DNA of 8,883 nt from an uncultured Ruminococcus sp. (GTDB taxonomy: Bacteria; Bacillota; Clostridia; Oscillospirales; Acutalibacteraceae), in assembly GCA_902802975.1 (NCBI GenBank), contig CADCOF010000058.1, forward strand, positions 1 through 8,883, written 5' to 3'. The position numbers and the translations under genes were made by a program. Below, in pieces: positions 1 through 6,877 of the stretch. Each line of letters opens with the position of its first letter. The first letter of the stretch is position 1. The notes beneath the pieces were generated by a model. That model worked only from the letters and a program-made list of their open reading frames with translations, did no database searches and had not been told where the DNA came from.

Positions 1-2085
1 GCCGGTACTGCCGGTGCTGAAGGTTACGTTATCGGAGACTTTCCCGATAGTGACTATTTGCTCAACGGATATATTTACCAACTTTCCGGTTTAACCCAAA
101 ATAACAATAAACTGCCTTTTAACTCAGGAAGACAGCAGTTTGACAGTATGCATGAGGCCATATGTGAGATATTGGGGGAGAAGCTCAAACTGATAGCAGA
201 TGGTACAATATCCGATACAGTTATTGAAATTTCAGGAAAAGAAATTTCTCGTAGATCGGGGAAAAGTTTTTCAATTCATCAGGTAGATATTGATTTGATT
301 TTAAATATATTGCTTTATGATTATCCATATGAATTATATTGGTTCGACAAGGATGTTGGAATCACAGCCGAAGGTTTAAATAATATCACATTTTCATTTG
401 CAGTGTCATCTGATTACAGTATGACGGGTAACACTAATACATTTGTTACTGATACAAATAAGATATCCGCGGCAGCACGTGCTGTTGAAAATGCTAAGGC
501 TATAGTTGGTTCCGTAGACAAAAACTCTTCTGATTATGAGGCAATGCGTTACTTTAAAGATCAGATATGCAGCTTGGTTTCATATGATACTAATTCAATC
601 ACCAATAATAATTATGGCGATCCGTGGCAGCTTATCAACGTTTTTGATGGAGATGCGTCAACAAATGTTGTGTGTGAGGGCTATTCCAAAGCCTTTAAAT
701 ATCTGTGTGACCTTTATAATTTCCATAGTAATATTAAGTGCAATATGATACAAGGGACTCTATCGTACAACGGAGGCAATGAACCACACATGTGGAATTT
801 TGTATCAATAAACGGAAGTAATTATTTGGTAGATATTACTAATTCTGAAGAGAATGCCGTGGGCTGTGATGGGGAGTTGTTTTTTGCGTATGCGCCCCTG
901 GCCAATCAGCCAATGTATACAAACGGTATGTATGCGGGAGCAGATATTTCTGTGGACGGAAATATTGTTAAATATTCATACGGTGTTTCTACCCTTAATG
1001 TGTTTGACAAGAATGAACTTAAAATAAGCGAAAAACCTCTTGTTTTGCATACTGTATTGTGGGAAAACTCAGATGGTTCACTGCTGGAAAAAGATACAAA
1101 TGTTGCCGACGGCGAGATACCATATTATAACGGAGCTGAACCTACGCCGCCACGCGATGGTACATTTGATGGATGGACGCCTGACAGTACGGTTCCTATC
1201 AGTTCAAATGATGACATTGTAAAATACACTGCAAAATATTACGGAGTTACAATAACTCATAATGTAACATTTATGTTCGGAAATAAAGTCTTGAAAAAGA
1301 TGGAGTTTGCGGATGAAGATACAATCGGCTTGATAGATGTAAAAGATGATAATTATAAATTTAACGGTTGGTATATTGACCCCGGATTTAAGACGCCATA
1401 TGATGTAAACAGTAAAATCAAATCCGATATTACATTGTATGCCAAAATGACATATCATGCAGTTTGGCAGGACAGCAACGGACAGGTTTTATATGAAAGT
1501 GATGTGCCATATGGAAGTACTCCCGAATTTAAGGGTTCACTTCCACAAAAAGAAAGTGACAAAGAATATCAGTATACATTTTCAAAATGGACGCCCTCAA
1601 CAACAAATGCGAATGTTAATGTAACATATACACCTGTTTTTGAATCAAAAGAAAGATATTATTCCGTTATGTGGAAAAATGCCAACGGCAGTGTGCTTAC
1701 CGTGACCAAGTGCAAATACGGAGATACGCCCCAATATACCGGAGATACGCCTGGCTTAAAATCCGAAGGTGAGATGAAATATGTGTTCTTGGGATGGACG
1801 CCGCAGATTACAAAAATAGAGAGCGATGTTGTTTATACAGCCGAATACAAAGAAGTTATTAAGGTACTGGTTTACGGAGATGTCGATGGCGATGGATATG
1901 TTGATTCGGCAGACGCGCTGTCTATACTTCGCAGTTCCGTTGGATTAACTGTTTTTTCGGAAGATGAGTTGATTTGTGCCGATGTTGATGTAAATAATTC
2001 GGTTGACAGCGGAGATGCTCTTGCGGTACTCAGATATTCAGTCGGTATTTTTCAAGATGGAACGCTTATCGGAAAAAATGTATAA
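1..2085 (+). CDS. Secreted transglutaminase-like protein with beta-repeats and C-terminal dockerin (5' end outside window)
   Basis: The frame is open from base 1, so the true start and any signal peptide lie upstream; the TTG at 58 is not a convincing start. Residue numbers here count from that TTG. A transglutaminase-like papain-fold domain spans about 135-265, with Cys206 in VVCEGYS, His244 in PHMWN and Asp259 in LVDIT forming the expected catalytic triad. Four beta-grasp-like repeats follow (about 332-395, 402-463, 467-528 and 535-597), each carrying a GW or KW motif; they resemble the Listeria-Bacteroides/InlB-type modules of surface proteins. Residues 605-663 form a type I dockerin with two calcium loops (Asp608/610/612/616/619 and Asp642/Asp644/Asn646/Asp650/Asp653). 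In known families a dockerin binds a cohesin, so an extracellular, scaffold-attached protein is expected. Whether it crosslinks, cleaves or only binds peptide substrates cannot be told. Confidence 0.93.
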   Translation, partial: AGTAGAEGYVIGDFPDSDYLLNGYIYQLSGLTQNNNKLPFNSGRQQFDSMHEAICEILGEKLKLIADGTISDTVIEISGKEISRRSGKSFSIHQVDIDLILNILLYDYPYELYWFDKDVGITAEGLNNITFSFAVSSDYSMTGNTNTFVTDTNKISAAARAVENAKAIVGSVDKNSSDYEAMRYFKDQICSLVSYDTNSITNNNYGDPWQLINVFDGDASTNVVCEGYSKAFKYLCDLYNFHSNIKCNMIQGTLSYNGGNEPHMWNFVSINGSNYLVDITNSEENAVGCDGELFFAYAPLANQPMYTNGMYAGADISVDGNIVKYSYGVSTLNVFDKNELKISEKPLVLHTVLWENSDGSLLEKDTNVADGEIPYYNGAEPTPPRDGTFDGWTPDSTVPISSNDDIVKYTAKYYGVTITHNVTFMFGNKVLKKMEFADEDTIGLIDVKDDNYKFNGWYIDPGFKTPYDVNSKIKSDITLYAKMTYHAVWQDSNGQVLYESDVPYGSTPEFKGSLPQKESDKEYQYTFSKWTPSTTNANVNVTYTPVFESKERYYSVMWKNANGSVLTVTKCKYGDTPQYTGDTPGLKSEGEMKYVFLGWTPQITKIESDVVYTAEYKEVIKVLVYGDVDGDGYVDSADALSILRSSVGLTVFSEDELICADVDVNNSVDSGDALAVLRYSVGIFQDGTLIGKNV

Positions 2086-2115
2086 AGCAGAGCTTTTAAC
2101 CTAACGGGCAAGAAG

Positions 2116-2149
2116 TCCCCCGCCTCTATAGGCGGCGGGAGTATGTCAC
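2116..2149 (+). mobile_element. GC-rich hairpin resembling an IS200/IS605-type right end (remnant or solo end)
   Basis: A 5-bp stem (2120-2124 with 2131-2135), a bulged C at 2136, and four more pairs (2116-2119 with 2137-2140) enclose the loop TCTATA. The tail is GTATGTCAC, with no U-run, so it is not an ordinary intrinsic terminator. From memory of the family, a C-rich arm, CTCTATAGG at the apex and a tail ending in TCAC match the right-end hairpin of many IS605/TnpB elements, which is also the scaffold end of the TnpB guide RNA. No tnpA or tnpB reading frame is visible nearby, so this would be a relic or a mobilised end. It could instead be a simple hairpin of the intergenic RNA. Confidence 0.4.
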
Positions 2150-2188
2150 CCGACTCACCGCCCAAATGTATTGTTGTTGGAGGTTATC

Positions 2189-2992
2189 ATGAAAAAAGAA
2201 GAACTTATCACAATATCTTTTCCTTACTACACAGGAAAAGACAGAACTGTTCGTGTTTATGTTCCCGAACATGAAGATGATGAAAAACTGCCCGTTATTT
2301 ATATGACAGATGGACAGAATCTATTTGAGTCGGGACGTCCCGGACAATATGGCTGTTGGTATACACGAGAAGCCGTGCGGGAGGAACGCCAAAAAAGCGG
2401 ACACGCCGCCGTTATTGTGGGTATACATAACGATGAAGGTCCTCTGCAGCGCACCGGGGAATTGCTGCCGAAGAGTATAGGACCGCTGATCATTCCCGAT
2501 AACATGCCTGAAGAATTAAGGAATATTGAGGCTGAGGGTGAGTTGTTTGATGATTTCGTACTCGATACCGTTATGCCATATATCAACTCGCATTTTCCCG
2601 TAAAAACCGACCGCAGAAATACAGCTTTTTGCGGCAGTTCATCAGGCGGGCTGCAGACATTTTTTACCGCTGTTTCTCATTCCGATGTATTTTGTGCCGC
2701 AGGAGTTTTCTCACCTGCTTTTATCCCTTATGATACAAATGATGTTATTGGGTGGACATACAATCAAATGAAGGAGAGTATGCCGTTTCTTTATTTCTTT
2801 TGCGGCGGTGCGGATCCATTGGAAAAGGAAATATGCACTGCTGCAGAAACAGTTTACGAAGGTCTTATGGAATTCTATCCTTACGAAAGTCTTAAAAAGG
2901 TTATTATGCCTGATAAACCGCATCATGAATGCTCATGGGAGATTGTTTTCAAAGATTTGCTTCACATGTTTCTTGATCCGTCTTGTTTCTGA
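2189..2992 (+). CDS. Esterase-D-like alpha/beta hydrolase
   Basis: A 267-residue protein of the putative esterase family (enterochelin esterase/esterase D type, Pfam PF00756). ATG 2189 is chosen because GGAGG (2179-2183) lies 5 bases upstream; the in-frame TTG at 2171 overlaps that site. The nucleophile elbow GSSSGG places Ser151 as the nucleophile, the likely acid is Asp209 in GGADPLE, and the likely base is His245 or His246 in PHHECSW. An MTDGQN segment near the N-terminus matches the oxyanion-side strand of the family. No signal peptide or membrane segment is seen, so it should be cytoplasmic. The substrate is unknown: candidates are acyl esters, S-formylglutathione-like thioesters, or hydroxycinnamoyl (feruloyl-type) esters. 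It follows the dockerin gene on the same strand, but an IS-like hairpin lies between them. No good promoter or terminator was found immediately around it. Confidence 0.87.
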   Translation: MKKEELITISFPYYTGKDRTVRVYVPEHEDDEKLPVIYMTDGQNLFESGRPGQYGCWYTREAVREERQKSGHAAVIVGIHNDEGPLQRTGELLPKSIGPLIIPDNMPEELRNIEAEGELFDDFVLDTVMPYINSHFPVKTDRRNTAFCGSSSGGLQTFFTAVSHSDVFCAAGVFSPAFIPYDTNDVIGWTYNQMKESMPFLYFFCGGADPLEKEICTAAETVYEGLMEFYPYESLKKVIMPDKPHHECSWEIVFKDLLHMFLDPSCF

Positions 2993-3018
2993 GAGATAAA
3001 ATTTATTTAAAAAAAGTA

Positions 3019-3047
3019 TTTACAAATGTGATTTTTTATTATATAAT
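3019..3047 (+). promoter_or_regulatory. Housekeeping promoter of the perR operon
   Basis: TTTACA (3019-3024), a 17-base spacer and a perfect TATAAT (3042-3047) give a near-consensus vegetative promoter 56 bases upstream of the perR start codon. The -10 box lies inside the 12-bp perfect palindrome TATTATATAATA (3037-3048), a plausible operator for a Fur-family regulator and therefore for autoregulation. That last point is inference. Confidence 0.85.
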
Positions 3048-3103
3048 ACTAAAAGGAGTAATAATTATTGGTTTACCGGAAATTTCAATTACCGGAGGGG
3101 ATT

Positions 3104-3487
3104 ATGCGTTCTCAAAATTATTCAAAGAAAAGGCAGGCTATTTATGAGCTGCTGCTTTCAACAGATACTCATCCTTCTGCCGATTGGATATACAACAAGC
3201 TAAAGCCGGAATATCCCGATTTAAGTCTTGGCACTGTGTATCGCAATTTGAAGGTACTTGAAGAGAACCAAGTTGTCAAGTCGGTTGCTGTTGTTGGCGG
3301 GTGTGAAAGATACGATGCAAGAATGTCGCAGCACTCCCATTTTGTATGCAAAAGATGCGGAAAGGTCGAGGATATTTTTTATTGTGAGGATATGACCGAT
3401 CTGCTTGAGATCATACATATCAGCAGTGATCATCATATAGACAATTATAATCTGATTTTCTATGGCAATTGCAGTAAATGTTCTTAA
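3104..3487 (+). CDS. perR: Peroxide-responsive Fur-family repressor
   Basis: A 127-residue metal-dependent repressor with an N-terminal winged helix (helix-turn-helix around SLGTVYRNLK, 41-50) and a C-terminal dimerisation domain. ATG 3104 is chosen because GGAGGGG (3094-3100) sits just upstream; the TTG at 3068 has no such site. The PerR regulatory metal ligands are all recognisable: His23, Asp71, His77, His79 and Asp90. The structural zinc site is also present (Cys82/Cys85 and Cys123/Cys126). An aspartate at position 90, equivalent to Asp104 of Bacillus subtilis PerR, favours PerR over Fur or Zur. In characterised PerR, iron-catalysed oxidation of the metal-ligand histidines releases DNA. 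The next gene, a rubrerythrin, is a classic peroxide-defence target, which supports this assignment. The gene heads a three-gene operon behind its own strong promoter. Confidence 0.9.
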   Translation: MRSQNYSKKRQAIYELLLSTDTHPSADWIYNKLKPEYPDLSLGTVYRNLKVLEENQVVKSVAVVGGCERYDARMSQHSHFVCKRCGKVEDIFYCEDMTDLLEIIHISSDHHIDNYNLIFYGNCSKCS

Positions 3488-3541
3488 TGAACAGATGTAA
3501 TAATGGAATGGCAATGTTCCAATAATAATGGAGGTTATTTT

Positions 3542-4093
3542 ATGGCAAAGTTTGTATGTACTGTATGCGGATACATTTATGAGGGTGACAGCGCACCGGA
3601 GGTATGTCCTATTTGCAAGGCTCCGGCTGACAAGTTCAATGAGGTAAAAGCTGAAATGTCGTATGCTACGGTTCATTTAATTGGTGAAGGCGCAAAGGGT
3701 AAAGTGGAAGATGACATTTACACCGATTTGGTAAGTAACTTCAATGGTGAGTGCAGTGAAGTTGGAATGTATCTTGCAATGTCAAGAGCAGCTGACAGAG
3801 AAGGTTACCCCGAAATAGCAGAAGCATTCAAACGCTACGCTTTTGAGGAAGCCGAGCATGCAGCTAAGTTCGCCGAGCTTCTGGGAGAGGTTGTTTCCGA
3901 TTCTACAGAGAAAAATCTTCGTATGAGAGCAGACGCTGAGGCAGGCGCATGTGCAGGGAAATTCGAACTTGCAAAGAAAGCAAAGGCGCGCAATTACGAC
4001 GCTATCCACGATACAGTTCATGAAATGGCCAAGGATGAAGCACGTCACGGTGCAGGCTTTGCCGGTCTTCTGAAGAGATATTTCGGAGAGTAA
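3542..4093 (+). CDS. rbr: Reverse rubrerythrin (rubredoxin-first peroxide reductase)
   Basis: A 183-residue non-haem diiron protein. ATG 3542 is chosen because GGAGG (3530-3534) is 7 bases upstream and because [11 protein letters not shown] is the usual N-terminus. Residues 1-35 form a rubredoxin FeS4 domain (Cys6, Cys9, Cys22, Cys25). Residues 45-183 form a ferritin-like four-helix domain, with ligands likely including Glu70, Glu103/His106 and Glu166/His169 (two ExxH motifs), with Glu133 between them. Classical rubrerythrins carry the rubredoxin at the C-terminus; this swapped order matches the reverse rubrerythrins of clostridia, which reduce hydrogen peroxide and oxygen with NADH-derived electrons. 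It lies 54 bases after perR with no promoter of its own apparent, so co-transcription and peroxide induction are inferred. The electron donor is not encoded in the window. Confidence 0.95.
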   Translation: MAKFVCTVCGYIYEGDSAPEVCPICKAPADKFNEVKAEMSYATVHLIGEGAKGKVEDDIYTDLVSNFNGECSEVGMYLAMSRAADREGYPEIAEAFKRYAFEEAEHAAKFAELLGEVVSDSTEKNLRMRADAEAGACAGKFELAKKAKARNYDAIHDTVHEMAKDEARHGAGFAGLLKRYFGE

Positions 4094-4094
4094 T

Positions 4095-4607
4095 ATGGAT
4101 TTCTTGAACTTGGTACGCGATCGTTACTCATGCAAAAAATACAGCGATAAGCAGGTTCCGCAGGATATTCTGGAGGAGATACTCGAAGCCGGAAGGCTTG
4201 CTCCCACAGCAAAAAATTTGCAGGAACACAAGGTTTACGTGCTGCGTTCGCAGGAGGTTTTAGAAAAATTTGACAGCCTTTGTCCATGCAGATACGGTGC
4301 ATCCACTGTGCTTATTGTTACGTTTGACAGAAATAGTGTGTATGTATATCCCGGTGAAAAACGCAATTCCGGTGCGGAGGATGCTGCAATAGCTGCCACT
4401 CATATTATGCTTGCAGCAGCGTCTAAAGGTGTTGACAGCTGCTGGATAAATCGTCTTGATCCTGAAAAAATGGCACAAACGCTTGGACTTCCCGACAACG
4501 AAGAAATATTGATGGCAATGGATATAGGCTATGCCGCAGATGATGCGTCTCCTCTTCCAAACCACAGCAAACGCAGACCGCTCGAAGAGATGGTTGTGTA
4601 CATGTAA
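4095..4607 (+). CDS. Nitroreductase-family flavoprotein
   Basis: A 170-residue member of the FMN-dependent nitroreductase superfamily. The N-terminal RYSCKKYSDKQVP motif (10-22) is the family's flavin-phosphate binding start, followed by AGRLAPTAKN (32-41). A second core region covers AAIAATHIMLAAASKGVDSCW (97-117) and IGYAADD (144-150). The enzyme would use NAD(P)H to reduce quinones, nitro compounds or flavin; the real substrate is unknown. Its ATG lies one base after the rubrerythrin stop, and GGAGAG (4085-4090) sits at the end of that gene, so translation is probably coupled. The operon position suggests a role in oxidative-stress defence, perhaps electron supply or detoxification, which is inference. 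A strong terminator follows directly. Confidence 0.9.
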   Translation: MDFLNLVRDRYSCKKYSDKQVPQDILEEILEAGRLAPTAKNLQEHKVYVLRSQEVLEKFDSLCPCRYGASTVLIVTFDRNSVYVYPGEKRNSGAEDAAIAATHIMLAAASKGVDSCWINRLDPEKMAQTLGLPDNEEILMAMDIGYAADDASPLPNHSKRRPLEEMVVYM

Positions 4608-4623
4608 TTAATAATACAGATAC

Positions 4624-4663
4624 AAAAAGCCCGAGGCAGATTTACACTGCTTTGGGCTTTTTT
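4624..4663 (+). terminator. Intrinsic terminator of the perR operon, probably bidirectional
   Basis: A 16-bp stem (4624-4639 with 4647-4662, two G-U pairs) encloses a 7-base loop, and the 3' arm ends in a T-run. It begins 17 bases after the nitroreductase stop. Read on the - strand, the stem has two A-C mismatches but also ends in TTTTT, so it could stop the convergent REC-GGDEF-EAL/HPt operon too. Confidence 0.9.
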
Positions 4664-4794
4664 GATACAAAATCTAATATTATACGAATTATAGTAAACG
4701 ACATAAATCTTTTCCTAAACGCTTTTTCAGTTTTGCTCATTTATAGTTTTATATATTTCTTGTAGGGTCATTTCACCAGTAAATGAAGCTGTGA

Positions 4795-5130
4795 TTATAA
4801 ATTGCAAAACTCATTAAAACGCTGCATAACAAGATCATACATTGCTTTGTAATCGGCTTGTGTTTTACTGCGAAAAAGCTCTGTCATTTCACTGATTGGC
4901 TCACAGAGTGGAGTAAGCGACAAATTGCTGTACACGCCCTTGAGCGAATGAGTTATCTCAAATGCCTGATCATAGTCATTGTTTTCTATAGCTTTACCGA
5001 GCTTGACGAGCTGTTCATCATTCATCGCGGTTTTGACAAGGTCAAGATAAAAGCTTTCCATATTAAGGCATCTTTTCAATCCTTCGGAAGTATTGGCTCC
5101 AAAGTCGTTTAATTTATCTATTGTAAGCAA
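4795..5130 (-). CDS. HPt-domain histidine phosphotransfer protein
   Basis: A stand-alone 111-residue HPt protein, predicted to be all helical. The motif ITHSLKGVYSNL (59-70) matches the HPt consensus, with His61 as the phospho-acceptor. It would shuttle a phosphoryl group between a hybrid kinase and response regulators, most plausibly the REC domain of the gene just upstream. The start is a TTG at 5130, strongly supported by GAGGAGG (5138-5144) 7 bases upstream. That start overlaps the 3' end of the REC-GGDEF-EAL gene by 13 bases, so the pair is co-transcribed and probably translationally coupled. No histidine kinase is present in the window. No dedicated terminator was found; the operon may run to the stem-loop at 4624-4663. 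Confidence 0.87.
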   Translation of the reverse strand: MLTIDKLNDFGANTSEGLKRCLNMESFYLDLVKTAMNDEQLVKLGKAIENNDYDQAFEITHSLKGVYSNLSLTPLCEPISEMTELFRSKTQADYKAMYDLVMQRFNEFCNL

Positions 5131-6806
5131 GACAATTCCTCCTCAAATAATTTTTCAAATGCGTCCGAAGGCAAAGGACGCGAAAAATAATATCCCTGTA
5201 TAACATCGCAGCCGGCGTCTTTAAGCAGATGATACTGCTCCTCCTTTTCAACGCCTTCCGCAACAGTTGAGACGCCGAGATATTTTGCAATATCTAAAAT
5301 AAGCTTTACCATTTGCAAATCTTTTTCATTCTCGCAAATATGGCGCATAAAACTCATATCGAGTTTCAAAACGTCTATCGGAAGTGAAGAAAGCATGTTA
5401 AGAGATGAATATCCCGTGCCGAAATCGTCCATTTCCACCTTGAAACCATCGTTTCTGAGACGCGTGACGGTGTCTATTATCTGCGTTGAGTTGTTGGTAT
5501 ATTCAGATTCGGTAATTTCCAAAAGCATATCGGATGTTTCGAGATCGTGGCGTTTTATGGTTTCCAAAAGTGTTTCTTCAAGTTTGGGGTCATAAATATC
5601 GACTCTTGATACATTTACCGAAATGGGAACAGACAAGCCGTATTTATCTTTCATACGTCTGATCTGTGCCGCAGTTTCGTTCCATACATAACGATCAAGC
5701 TTATGTATTAATCCATTTTCTTCAAAAACAGGAATAAAGGCTCCGGGGCTGATGAAACCAAGTTCAGGGTGTATCCAACGTATTAACGCCTCGGCACTCG
5801 TGGGGCGTGGCTTATCCCCTCTGATATTATATTTTGGCTGAAAGTACACACAAAACTGTTTAGATTTGATTGCGTCGTTCATCTCTCTGAGAAGGCGTTC
5901 GTTATACAGTTCCTTCTCTCTGAGCGAGGTATCATAGAACACATAAGCGCACATCTGTGATCCGCGGTGTTTTCCGCAAGCCAACGATGCATGGTCAAAT
6001 TGCTGCTCAATGCCAACGCTGCTGTCGGTTTTTTCACAAATGCCTATGCGGACGTTTATCGGTATCTTTCCCGCAGAAGAATTCAGTGCAGAGACAAGAT
6101 CGTCATATGACTCTCTGTGGGGAACAAACAGATAGAACACATCGCCTGTGTTGCGGCATGCAAGTCCATTTTCACCGGATGTAAATTCGGCAATAACGTC
6201 TGCCACTTTTTGCAGTACATGGTTCCCTTTGTCGCGTCCGTACAGCTCATTAACAATATGAAATTTATTGATATTTACCACAAGTGCGTCCATATGAGAA
6301 TTAGGGTAAAAGCTGTTATAACGCTCACAGTATTCCATAAAAAACTCTTTGTTGTAAAGTCCGGTCAACGAATCGCGCTCTGTACGGTTCAGCATGCGGT
6401 AGCTTTCGGCAAGTTCTATTGAACGGCGAACCCTGGCCATAATGACCTCCGGCATGTCGTAAGGCTTCGAAATAAAATCCGCAGCACCAAGACTCAGACT
6501 TTTTACTTCAGCGGATTTTTCACTTGTGAGAACTATCGTTGGTATGCGGCATAATTCAGGAGAGTTTTTGAGTTCCTCCAAGACCTCGTACCCATCTTTT
6601 TCGGGCATCATTAAGTCAAGCATCACCAAAGACAGTGTTTTTGCATTTTTTTTGATCTGCTCCATCGCCTGCACACCGTTTTCGGCATACAATACGTCAT
6701 AATCACGACCAACTATGTTACCAAGCAGAAGCCTATTGATAAGCTCATCATCAACCACCAAAACTTTTCGGTGAATGTTTTGTTTTGTTCCAAAATGATC
6801 GTACAT
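5118..6806 (-). CDS. Response regulator with REC, degenerate GGDEF and EAL domains (c-di-GMP phosphodiesterase)
   Basis: A 562-residue cytoplasmic signalling protein. REC spans about 12-130, with the acidic pair Asp19/Asp20, phospho-acceptor Asp64 in LVMLDLMMP and Lys114 in SKPYD. A GGDEF-like domain spans about 140-295, but the signature reads TGDVF (220-224), so it lost the second-position glycine context and the Glu of GG(D/E)EF and is probably not a cyclase. No RxxD inhibitory site is evident. An EAL domain spans about 305-555 and keeps the expected catalytic set: EAL at 339-341, Asn398, Glu430/Glu433, DDFGTG at 460-465, Lys481, Glu517 and Gln537. The likely role is phosphorylation-controlled hydrolysis of cyclic di-GMP. 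ATG 6806 has AGGAGG (6814-6819) 7 bases upstream. The HPt gene overlaps its 3' end. Confidence 0.94.
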   Translation of the reverse strand: MYDHFGTKQNIHRKVLVVDDELINRLLLGNIVGRDYDVLYAENGVQAMEQIKKNAKTLSLVMLDLMMPEKDGYEVLEELKNSPELCRIPTIVLTSEKSAEVKSLSLGAADFISKPYDMPEVIMARVRRSIELAESYRMLNRTERDSLTGLYNKEFFMEYCERYNSFYPNSHMDALVVNINKFHIVNELYGRDKGNHVLQKVADVIAEFTSGENGLACRNTGDVFYLFVPHRESYDDLVSALNSSAGKIPINVRIGICEKTDSSVGIEQQFDHASLACGKHRGSQMCAYVFYDTSLREKELYNERLLREMNDAIKSKQFCVYFQPKYNIRGDKPRPTSAEALIRWIHPELGFISPGAFIPVFEENGLIHKLDRYVWNETAAQIRRMKDKYGLSVPISVNVSRVDIYDPKLEETLLETIKRHDLETSDMLLEITESEYTNNSTQIIDTVTRLRNDGFKVEMDDFGTGYSSLNMLSSLPIDVLKLDMSFMRHICENEKDLQMVKLILDIAKYLGVSTVAEGVEKEEQYHLLKDAGCDVIQGYYFSRPLPSDAFEKLFEEELSCLQ

Positions 6807-6848
6807 CTCAGATCCTCCTATTAACTCCTCAAGTACTACCGTAACTCA

Positions 6849-6877
6849 ATTATACACCCAATCTAACATATTATCAA
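6849..6877 (-). promoter_or_regulatory. Housekeeping promoter of the REC-GGDEF-EAL/HPt operon
   Basis: On the - strand, TTGATA (6872-6877), a 17-base spacer and a perfect TATAAT (6849-6854) lie about 43 bases upstream of the ATG at 6806. Spacing and both hexamers fit a sigma-A promoter. Confidence 0.85.

Noticed and set aside
2084..2096. AAAGC-AGA-GCTTT mini-hairpin at the stop codon of the dockerin gene
   Set aside because: Five pairs with a 3-base loop and a short T-run are too weak to call a terminator.
2171..2188. Upstream TTG start for the esterase gene
   Set aside because: It would place the ribosome-binding site inside the coding region; ATG 2189 has ideal spacing.
3036..3053. Canonical PerR box upstream of perR
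   Set aside because: The palindrome present does not match TTATAATNATTATAA well enough to be named a PerR box; it is reported only as a candidate operator.
3503..3541. Upstream ATG start for the rubrerythrin gene
   Set aside because: It adds a 13-residue tail without family similarity and has no ribosome-binding site, while ATG 3542 has both.
3221..3676. 151-codon - strand frame across perR and the start of the rubrerythrin gene
   Set aside because: It is antisense to two well-supported genes and has no recognisable domain or start signal.
4768..4786. Inverted repeat TCATTT/AAATGA downstream of the HPt gene
   Set aside because: Only six AT-rich pairs with no U-tract on the - strand; too weak to call a terminator for that operon.
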